Shown here piece after piece: positions 27,497 through 34,803 of a stretch of DNA of 64,000 nucleotides (its first letter is position 1; each line of letters starts with the position of its first letter). The translations under genes and the position numbers were made by a program. The notes beneath the pieces are model-generated. The model saw nothing but the letters and a program-made list of their open reading frames with translations, did not search any database and had not been told where the DNA came from. This DNA is from Gammaproteobacteria bacterium (GTDB lineage: Bacteria; Pseudomonadota; Gammaproteobacteria; Pseudomonadales; Pseudohongiellaceae): the NCBI GenBank assembly GCA_029244985.1, contig JAQWQD010000013.1:17110-81109 (forward strand), in the 5' to 3' direction.

Positions 27497-28264
27497 GTGG
27501 GAGAAATAGTCCGCTATAAACGAGATGTTTGGGGTGAAGAAGTTATCCTCGGTGTTTCTTGGGATTTGCTCTACGTCGTTTTCATGGCCATTGTCATTCT
27601 ATTGATTGCACACGCAATTATTATGGCAGCACTGGCCAAGAAAAATTTAGACAGACCGACTGGGGACGGTCGACGCGTCGTGAGGCATGAGTCAATTGAT
27701 CGCTTGTTTCACTGGTTAATGGCAGCGAGTATTCTGGTGCTGATTTTCACGGGTGTAGCACCTATTCTTGGGCTACGCGTCGCCTGGTTAGATATTCACT
27801 GGATCAGTGGTCTGTTACTCACCTTTCTCGTTGTTGCGCATATAATTCGTGCATCATTCTGGCAAGACTTTAAATCCATGTTACTAATGCCGAAAGATTT
27901 TGCTGAACCATTCGATTCGTCTAGAAAGCCTGGTAAGTATTACTTTGAGCAGAAAGGTATGCATTGGGCAGTCACAGTTGTTGCCCTTGCAGTCATCGTG
28001 ACTGGCGTTTTAATGTTCATGCAGATCGATTCGCCATTTTGGGATCGCACTAACAGCATGGCGGAAGATCAATTAGGGCTAGTTTTTTTGTTGCACGGTC
28101 TATCGACCCTAGCATTGGTAGCTCTGGCGGCAACGCACATCTATTTTGCGCTTCGTCCTGAAAAGATTTTTTACACCCGCTCTATGATTTCCGGATGGAT
28201 GTCAGAAGACGAGATGGCAGCTAATCACGATACTGCAAAGTGGTCGCCGAAAGAAGCCGAGTAG
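27497..28264 (+). CDS. Membrane cytochrome b subunit linked to the Moco hydroxylase
   Basis: This is a 255-residue protein resembling the formate dehydrogenase gamma / cytochrome b561 group. An N-terminal helix (LLYVVFMAIVILLIAHAIIMAAL) precedes a four-helix heme bundle; candidate heme ligands are in RHESIDRLFHW, DIHWISG, VVAHIIRA, HGLSTLAL and ATHIYFALRP. The start is GTG, 55 bases after the FAD gene on the same strand, so it belongs to the operon. The natural inference is that it accepts electrons from the periplasmic hydroxylase and reduces quinone, or delivers them to a c-type cytochrome. PaoABC-type enzymes are not normally described with such a subunit. Confidence 0.85.
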   Translation: MGEIVRYKRDVWGEEVILGVSWDLLYVVFMAIVILLIAHAIIMAALAKKNLDRPTGDGRRVVRHESIDRLFHWLMAASILVLIFTGVAPILGLRVAWLDIHWISGLLLTFLVVAHIIRASFWQDFKSMLLMPKDFAEPFDSSRKPGKYYFEQKGMHWAVTVVALAVIVTGVLMFMQIDSPFWDRTNSMAEDQLGLVFLLHGLSTLALVALAATHIYFALRPEKIFYTRSMISGWMSEDEMAANHDTAKWSPKEAE

Positions 28265-28319
28265 TTGATTAATTATCAGAGCGCTTTTTTATAAAGCTGC
28301 AGTATTTGGATAGTAGTAT

Positions 28320-28727
28320 ATGGATATAGAAGAAAGCATTGAGGCTATTGAGTCTGGTTATGAGTTTTTGTTAGCTTATGCGGCGCAGGGAAGGCCAGCT
28401 TCTGATGAGACAGGTGGACCCGGTCCTCATGCGAGACCCACTATCGAAGGTATGGCCTCTGCAATGAAACATGTTACAGAGGTTTTTGCCGACAGTAATG
28501 ATGATTTCGAACAACTTATTGCGCAGGACTGCAAGAAAGCCGGGGCGGCAATGGGCTTTATGTTGTCTCAGGAGAAGCTCGGTTCTGAAGTCGTCGATAA
28601 TCTAAACGCATCGATTCATTTACGTGCTGTTCTTACCGATCTCTTTTTATACAGTGAAGCGCTAAGACCATTGGCTACTGAAGAAGAGAGTGGAGTCATG
28701 GCACATGATGCGATGAAGAAGCAGTAA
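28320..28727 (+). CDS. Unknown 135-residue protein, last gene of the Moco-hydroxylase operon
   Basis: This is a soluble, acidic, probably all-helical protein with no signal peptide and no family I recognise. Noticeable are a Gly/Pro loop (DETGGPGPHARPT, residues ~29-41) with His, and one Cys in QDCKKAGAAMGFML. It starts 55 bases after the cytochrome b gene and is followed 34 bases later by a strong terminator, so it closes the operon. A maturation or chaperone role for the hydroxylase, which lacks an adjacent XdhC-type factor, is possible but purely positional inference. Confidence 0.7.
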   Translation: MDIEESIEAIESGYEFLLAYAAQGRPASDETGGPGPHARPTIEGMASAMKHVTEVFADSNDDFEQLIAQDCKKAGAAMGFMLSQEKLGSEVVDNLNASIHLRAVLTDLFLYSEALRPLATEEESGVMAHDAMKKQ

Positions 28728-28761
28728 CGTCTCAGTAAAAATTCACTCTAGACAGATTGAT

Positions 28762-28789
28762 AAAAAGGAGTTTGAGCTCCTTTTTTTTT
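28762..28789 (+). terminator. Rho-independent terminator after the Moco-hydroxylase operon
   Basis: AAAAAGGAG pairs with CTCCTTTTT around a TTTGAG loop and runs into nine T residues. It separates the operon from the D-cysteine desulfhydrase-like gene that begins 16 bases later. Confidence 0.9.
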
Positions 28790-28805
28790 ACGCCGGTATT
28801 AATAA

Positions 28806-29804
28806 ATGATTGAGTATCCACCTAGGCTGACACTAGCCAATCTTCCTACTCCATTAAGCGAATTAAAACGATTCGAGATTGCTGGATTCAACGGTAAAAT
28901 CTGGGTAAAGCGCGATGAGCTCACTGGTACTGAAGTGTCGGGTAATAAAATTCGTAAGCTCGAGTTTTCTATCGCGCATGCCATGGAAGCAGGCTGCAAC
29001 GCACTCATAACTTGTGGCGGTGTGCAATCCAATCACTGCCGAGCCACCGCTATTCTGGGCGCTCGCCTGGGATTAAAGGTTCATTTGATATTGCGCGGTG
29101 AAAAACCCGAACACCCTGACGGTAATTTGCTACTGGATCATTTAAGCGGCGCAAAGATTTCCTATCTATCAGAAAAAGAATGGCGAACTCATGAAGCTGT
29201 TGCTAGTGAACTACAGGGTCAATATCTCGCTACTGGTGATAAAGCACTATTTATTCCAACCGGAGCATCTGATGAAATCGGGCTCTGGGGATATATTGCG
29301 GCCTGCGAGGAATTGAAAAATGATTTTAAACTACATGGGATAGAACCGGATTACATTGTTACCGCGACCGGCTCAGGTGGCACTCAGGGCGGCTTGATTG
29401 TGGGATCACAATTATTTGATCTGCCAGTTAAAATAAGGGCTTTTAACGTTTGTGACGACGCGGCCTACTTTGAGGAGAAAATCAGAGACGATGTGACTCT
29501 CTGGAAACAACGATATGATCAGCGGCTTAATGAGGGTCAGCTAGAAATAGCCACTATTGAAGGTTATGTCGGACCAGGCTATGGAGTCGCGGGCCAAGAA
29601 GTTTTTGATATAATCGCGGAATTGGCGCAGAGCGAAGGCCTATTCCTTGACCCGGTATATACAGGAAAAGCCTTTCATGGCATGGTGAGTGAAATTCAGA
29701 AAGGTGACGTAGGTCAACTGTCAGGGGCACGCAATGTGGTATTTATTCACACTGGGGGTCTGTTTGGAGTGTTTCCTCAGCAACAAAATTTTAGTTTTGA
29801 TTAA
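28806..29804 (+). CDS. PLP-dependent D-cysteine desulfhydrase / ACC deaminase family enzyme
   Basis: This 332-residue type II PLP enzyme starts with the family pattern LANLPTPLSELKRF and carries the PLP lysine at residue 48 in SGNKIRKLEF. CGGVQSNHCRAT contacts the cofactor carboxylate, and TGSGGTQGGL binds the PLP phosphate. Members include D-cysteine desulfhydrase (DcyD) and ACC deaminase; DcyD-like activity on D-amino acids is the safer guess. The gene follows a terminator and precedes the secreted propeller and peptidase genes, so it may handle imported amino acids. Confidence 0.88.
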   Translation: MIEYPPRLTLANLPTPLSELKRFEIAGFNGKIWVKRDELTGTEVSGNKIRKLEFSIAHAMEAGCNALITCGGVQSNHCRATAILGARLGLKVHLILRGEKPEHPDGNLLLDHLSGAKISYLSEKEWRTHEAVASELQGQYLATGDKALFIPTGASDEIGLWGYIAACEELKNDFKLHGIEPDYIVTATGSGGTQGGLIVGSQLFDLPVKIRAFNVCDDAAYFEEKIRDDVTLWKQRYDQRLNEGQLEIATIEGYVGPGYGVAGQEVFDIIAELAQSEGLFLDPVYTGKAFHGMVSEIQKGDVGQLSGARNVVFIHTGGLFGVFPQQQNFSFD

Positions 29805-29839
29805 GTTTTCTCAAATTTGGAATGTAGTGGGTGGAAGCA

Positions 29840-31030
29840 ATGAGAGCCTTTGTATTGAACAGTATTTTTTATACCAGTATTTTTCTACCAATGCTGATTC
29901 ATCTGTCAGCGTCGGCACAACCTGATGATGCAGCTGGAGCATATTCGGCGGCTGACGGCGCTGCCGGCGCTAGTAGCTACGACGAGCCAATCGGTACTGG
30001 TCTTTATGACACCAAATATGAGTCGCAGTTACTTAGTGGCACTTATCAATTAATCACTGACAGTTTGCGTTCGGGTGAAGGCTATTTCTCAGCTAACGGT
30101 GATCGTTTTATTTTTCAAAGCGAAGTGCCAAGTGATAATCCTTTCTATCAAATTTTTGTCCGAGACTTGGAGACTGGAGAAACAAATCGAGTATCCCCTG
30201 GCATAGGATTAACTACTTGCGCCTGGATACACCCCACAATGGATCGAGTGATGTTCTCATCGACACACGAAGATCCTGATGCTCTCGGGAAACAAGCGGA
30301 AGAAATACAGATTCGAGGAAGTGGAATCGAGAGGGAATATGGTTGGGACTACGATCAGCACTATGATATCTACCAAGCCAATAGTGATGGCAGCGATATC
30401 GTTAATCTAACGCGTGCAGATGGTTATGATGCAGAAGGTTCGTATTCCGCCGATGGATCAAAGATCCTTTTCGCATCAAATCGCAATGCTTATAATCGGA
30501 CTCTTAGCCAAGCAGAGCAGCAGCTGTTTGACGACGACAGCTCCTACTTTATGGACTTGTACATGATGGATGCTGATGGTTCTAATGTTAAACAACTAAC
30601 CCATTCTCCAGGCTACGATGGTGGACCGTTCTTTAGTCCCGATAACACCAAAGTAGTCTGGCGCCGCTTTAATCCTGATGGTAATAGCGCAGAAATATGG
30701 ACAATGGACATAGACGGTAGTAATCAGCGCCAACTCACCGCTGATGTGATGGTATCGTGGGGGCCTTATTTTCATCCTAGCGGTGATTACATTATTTACT
30801 CCAGCAACATACTTGGCCATGCAAATTTCGAATTGTTTATGATTGATCCTGAAGGAGCCAATCCACCAGTAAGGGTAACTAATACTGAAGGCACTGATAT
30901 TCTTCCGGTATTCTCTCCCGCTGGAGACAAATTAGCTTGGAGCACGACTCGCACTCCAGACGGCACTTCCCAGATTCATATGTCAGACTGGAACCATAGC
31001 CGTGCCTTGGAGATCCTTGGCCTCGATTAA
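29840..31030 (+). CDS. Secreted TolB-like WD40/PD40 beta-propeller protein
   Basis: A 396-residue periplasmic or surface protein. A signal peptide (MRAFVLNSIFYTSIFLPMLI, cleaved near ASA) is followed by an Ala/Gly/Asp linker and at least four PD40 blades, for example DGYDAEGSYSADGSKILFAS, SPGYDGGPFFSPDNTKVVW and ILPVFSPAGDKLAWSTT. I use the ATG at 29840 after a GGTGGA ribosome binding site; a GTG three codons upstream is possible. TolB-like propellers act in protein-protein binding or as dipeptidyl-peptidase-like partners. It ends 15 bases before the M1-M28 peptidase, so the two are probably co-expressed. Confidence 0.85.
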   Translation: MRAFVLNSIFYTSIFLPMLIHLSASAQPDDAAGAYSAADGAAGASSYDEPIGTGLYDTKYESQLLSGTYQLITDSLRSGEGYFSANGDRFIFQSEVPSDNPFYQIFVRDLETGETNRVSPGIGLTTCAWIHPTMDRVMFSSTHEDPDALGKQAEEIQIRGSGIEREYGWDYDQHYDIYQANSDGSDIVNLTRADGYDAEGSYSADGSKILFASNRNAYNRTLSQAEQQLFDDDSSYFMDLYMMDADGSNVKQLTHSPGYDGGPFFSPDNTKVVWRRFNPDGNSAEIWTMDIDGSNQRQLTADVMVSWGPYFHPSGDYIIYSSNILGHANFELFMIDPEGANPPVRVTNTEGTDILPVFSPAGDKLAWSTTRTPDGTSQIHMSDWNHSRALEILGLD

Positions 31031-31045
31031 GTTGACTGAGCCTCG

Positions 31046-34000
31046 ATGAAGCGACTTTCTTTCTTCTTTTTTCTAATTATTAGTTTGCCATCGATTGGAT
31101 TCGGGCAGCCTCAGCCTCAGTTTGCCCAAACTGTCGAACTAGAATCAATACCCCCCATTCATCACAGCCTGAAGATATTGCTCGACCCGATAGCGCGACA
31201 GATTACAGTTGAAGACACCATTAGATTCCCGGAAGAGTTTCAAGCTTCTTCAAGAACCTTTGAATTGAACAACAATCTAATCATTAGTGAAAATTCCGGT
31301 TCACTGCAGAAACTCTCCAACAATGTAACCGATGAAAGCATTGAGATTAATGCGACTGGTGGGCTTGCTGCGGCTACAGATGAATATTCTCTAACTTTAT
31401 CTGCGAACAATAATGGCCAGGTCTTTTTTGCCTATAGTGGTTCTATCTATGACTTGGCAGAACAATCCAGTCCTGAATATGCTCAAAGCTTTTCTGAAAC
31501 TTCAGGAATTATAGGAGAGCAAGGGGTTTATCTTAACCACGGTAGTGCTTGGGTGCCTATATTTGACAATGGGTTGGTCACGTTCGATTTAGAAGTTGAG
31601 TTTGCTAATACGGCATCCACTTGGAAAGTCGTAAGTCAAGGTGATCGAAATGGCGACAACGCTTGGGTAAATCATGACCCAATGGAAGAGATCTATCTGA
31701 TTGCCGCGAATTTCACTGAATATTCAGCCCAAGCGGATGATGTTGAAGTGCTAGCCTATCTGCGAACGCCGGATCCCAATTTGGCGACTAAATATATGGA
31801 TGCCACTGAAAGATATTTGAAACTTTATGAGCCTTTATTGGGTGCTTATCCCTATAGCAAGTTTGCATTGGTAGAAAATTTTTGGGAAACCGGCTATGGC
31901 ATGCCGTCATTTACTTTACTTGGAGAACAAGTAATTCGTTTTCCATTTATTCTTGAGTCTTCTTACCCTCATGAGATTTTACATAATTGGTGGGGTAACG
32001 GCGTTTACCCCGATTATGAATCCGGTAACTGGAGTGAAGGCCTTACCGCCTATCTTGCCGATCACCTATTTCAAGAAATGAATGGAGTAGGCCACGAGTA
32101 CCGAAAAGAAATGTTAGCGCGTTATAAAAACTATGCTGCCGAAAGATCAGATTTCGCCTTATCGCAGTTCACTTCCCGTAACTCAGCGGCATCACAGGCA
32201 GTAGGCTATGGGAAAACGCTTATGCTTTGGCATATGCTGCGGGTCGAGTTGGGCGATGAGTTGTTTCTTAAAGGTCTGCGTAAGCTGTATTCTGATTACA
32301 AATATCAGCGTGCTTCTTTCTCTGATATTGAAGCGTTGTTTACCGAAATCAGCAGTATCGATCTATCAGATTTTTTTGATCAGTGGGTTAATAGAATTGG
32401 TGCGCCAGAACTTTCATTGTCTGTTGAAGAAGCGACGGGAAATCGAGCACGCATTATGTTCGCACAGACTCAGTTCGGAGATCCTTACCAGTTAAGAGTA
32501 CCAATTGCGCTTTATTACGAAGGTGAACCTGAACCAGAGATCTATGAAATTGCTTTATCACAAAAGCTCGAAGGTTTTTTTGCTGATGACTTCGAACGCT
32601 TGGAGGCAGTATTAGTTGATCCATATTTCGATGTGTTCCGTCAGTTAGATAGAGAAGAGACACCGCCTACAATCGGTGAATTGTTTGGTGCAAGTGAGAT
32701 TACTTTTGTTCTACCAAGTTCAGAAAGGCAGCATTGGGTACAAATGACAGAAGCCTTTGGTTACGGTGTTGACGCGAATATTGTTTACGCTGATGATATC
32801 GAATCGATTCCTTCTGACCGTTCCGTCTGGATACTCGGCCGGGATAACCCGTTTATTGAAGTAGCGTACTCTACTACTGCACTTTATGGAGTATCCAGCT
32901 CTCCAGCCGGAGTAGTGATAGCTGGTAGTGAAGTTGAGTTTGAGAACCGAAGCACTGTTGTCATTGGGCGTCATCCGCAAGATCAGGAGTTAGCCGTCGG
33001 TTGGATTCTTGTAGAAGACATGATTGCCATGCCCGGCATGATCGAAAAATTACCCCATTATGGGAAATATTCTTATTTGAGTTTCATTGGCAGTGAGCCT
33101 ACGAATGATGTGAAAGGCATATGGACTAGCCCTAATTCTCCTTTGCGATGGGAAAAACCAGGCCTATTAGCTGAGATAAATTGGGAATCTGTTCCTTCCA
33201 TAACGCCATTGACCAAGTTGCCACCAAAATATTTACCTGGACAATTACTTCGTCATGCTAATGAACTTACTAGCAAAGCCATGGAAGGGAGAGCTATAAG
33301 CAGTAAAGGTATTGACAGAGCTGCTCTCTATATTGCTGATCAGTTTCGAATAGCCGGTTTGCAGACCACAAACGGCACTTATATTCAGCGCTGGCGGGAT
33401 TCAATTTCTGGTTATCTTAATTCAGAATTAGCGAACGTGGTGGGCATTATACCAGGTACGAATCGTGAATTGAGTGCTAAGCCTATTGTTATCGGAGCGC
33501 ACTATGATCATCTTGGCGTTAATGATGAAGGCGAGTTTTATCCGGGAGCGGATGATAATGCTTCAGGCGTTAGTGTGCTTATAGAAGTTGCTGCGAAATT
33601 GGCCAGGGCCTTCACCCCTCAGCGCCCGATACTTTTTGTTGCCTTCAGCGGAGAAGAGCAGGGACTCTTGGGATCTCAACATTTCGTTGAGAATCCGCCT
33701 GGCGGATTTGTCACAGAAGATTTATTTGCCATGATTAATCTCGATGCAGTCGGCAGGTTGAATGGTCGTACTTTACAAGTGTTTGGAACCGAATCGGCTT
33801 ACGAGTGGCCCTTCATGGCTCAAGGTATAGGCTTCACTATTGGTGTTGAGTCTGAGTTTCCTGAGGAAACAATAGCGAGCAGTGACCATGTAAGTTTTCT
33901 TAATGCTGGTGTGCCTGCAATTCATTTATTCAGTGGTACCCATTTAGACTATCATCAACCGACAGATACCCCGGAAAAGCTCGATTCAACTGGAATGTCT

Positions 34001-34378
34001 AGTATTGCACTGTGGTTAGAAGAAGCTGCTATTTATTTGGGGAATCGTGCCGATCCACTACGGGTGAATCTTGCAGGTGCTGAGACTATTGAAATAGCAA
34101 GTCCTCAAGGCGAGCGCGCTGCCAGCTTGGGCACCGTGCCCGACTTTGTCTATAGTGGCGAAGGCGTTCGCATCTCGGGGGTGACCCCAGACGGTGCCGC
34201 TGAGGAAGCAGGCCTTCTGGCGGGAGATGTCTTACTTAATTACAACGGCGAACCTATTGCTGATATGCAATCCTATTCGAATTTTCTAAGGCAATCCGCA
34301 CCAGGGGATAAAGTAAGTATTGAAGTATTTCGGGTCGACGAACAATTCTCTATCGACGTTACTTTAAAGGCTCGCTAG
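31046..34378 (+). CDS. Exported M1-like + M28 double metallopeptidase with C-terminal PDZ domain
   Basis: This 1110-residue protein has three enzymatic or binding modules. After a Sec signal (MKRLSFFFFLIISLPSIGFG), residues ~30-550 resemble M1 gluzincin aminopeptidases: HEILHNWWGNG at ~309 and WSEGLTAYLAD supply the zinc site, with 17 rather than the usual 18 residues before the third ligand Glu. Residues ~740-1010 are an M28 peptidase with GAHYDHLG (~817-824), GADDNASG, FSGEEQGLLG (~869), NLDAVGR and DYHQPTDT giving the di-zinc ligands. Residues ~1037-1110 are a PDZ domain (GVRISGVTPDGAAEEAGL). It follows the propeller gene by 15 bases. Two aminopeptidase types in one chain is unusual. Confidence 0.9.
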   Translation: MKRLSFFFFLIISLPSIGFGQPQPQFAQTVELESIPPIHHSLKILLDPIARQITVEDTIRFPEEFQASSRTFELNNNLIISENSGSLQKLSNNVTDESIEINATGGLAAATDEYSLTLSANNNGQVFFAYSGSIYDLAEQSSPEYAQSFSETSGIIGEQGVYLNHGSAWVPIFDNGLVTFDLEVEFANTASTWKVVSQGDRNGDNAWVNHDPMEEIYLIAANFTEYSAQADDVEVLAYLRTPDPNLATKYMDATERYLKLYEPLLGAYPYSKFALVENFWETGYGMPSFTLLGEQVIRFPFILESSYPHEILHNWWGNGVYPDYESGNWSEGLTAYLADHLFQEMNGVGHEYRKEMLARYKNYAAERSDFALSQFTSRNSAASQAVGYGKTLMLWHMLRVELGDELFLKGLRKLYSDYKYQRASFSDIEALFTEISSIDLSDFFDQWVNRIGAPELSLSVEEATGNRARIMFAQTQFGDPYQLRVPIALYYEGEPEPEIYEIALSQKLEGFFADDFERLEAVLVDPYFDVFRQLDREETPPTIGELFGASEITFVLPSSERQHWVQMTEAFGYGVDANIVYADDIESIPSDRSVWILGRDNPFIEVAYSTTALYGVSSSPAGVVIAGSEVEFENRSTVVIGRHPQDQELAVGWILVEDMIAMPGMIEKLPHYGKYSYLSFIGSEPTNDVKGIWTSPNSPLRWEKPGLLAEINWESVPSITPLTKLPPKYLPGQLLRHANELTSKAMEGRAISSKGIDRAALYIADQFRIAGLQTTNGTYIQRWRDSISGYLNSELANVVGIIPGTNRELSAKPIVIGAHYDHLGVNDEGEFYPGADDNASGVSVLIEVAAKLARAFTPQRPILFVAFSGEEQGLLGSQHFVENPPGGFVTEDLFAMINLDAVGRLNGRTLQVFGTESAYEWPFMAQGIGFTIGVESEFPEETIASSDHVSFLNAGVPAIHLFSGTHLDYHQPTDTPEKLDSTGMSSIALWLEEAAIYLGNRADPLRVNLAGAETIEIASPQGERAASLGTVPDFVYSGEGVRISGVTPDGAAEEAGLLAGDVLLNYNGEPIADMQSYSNFLRQSAPGDKVSIEVFRVDEQFSIDVTLKAR

Positions 34379-34405
34379 CCTAGTAATAGGATTGAGTAGA
34401 ATAGA

Positions 34406-34558
34406 TCATCGTAGCGCACTAAATAATACTGCCACTATCATAAAAAGAATCGACATATAAACTAGGCGCCGGTTTACACTCGTTCTAGCGGAAGCCCAAT
34501 TATAGTTTTGTTCATCTTCAATAAATAAAACATTCTGAGACTTCTTATTCCACTTCAC
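34406..34558 (-). CDS. 50-residue single-span membrane protein
   Basis: This is a small gene in the gap between two long plus-strand genes. A GTG start at 34556-34558 is preceded, at ideal spacing, by AGGAGG (complement of 34565-34570). The product has a polar, basic N-terminal half (KWNKKSQ...RTSVNRR) and a C-terminal transmembrane helix (LVYMSILFMIVAVLFSAL, residues 32-49), predicting an N-in orientation. I recognise no family. Neighbouring genes are on the other strand, so it has its own promoter somewhere between 34571 and about 34740. Strong ribosome binding site plus clean topology make it more likely real than not. Confidence 0.6.
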   Translation of the reverse strand: MKWNKKSQNVLFIEDEQNYNWASARTSVNRRLVYMSILFMIVAVLFSALR

Positions 34559-34803
34559 ATCCGGCCTCCTCTGACCTTGATTCTTAACATTAATTACAAC
34601 ACATCAATTGGCTATCAATGGGTCATGAAAAAGACAAAATAGAGAAGAATTCTGATGAATCATGGCAATCGTTATCTGATTAGATTTTGCGCTGACTAGC
34701 CTTTAACCAAGAGACAAATGCAACTAATTGTTGCTATTTGAGCAAGACTACGCAGATTCCGTTATATTTCGGCACGTCACAAATTCATGCACTGAGGGTA
34801 CTT

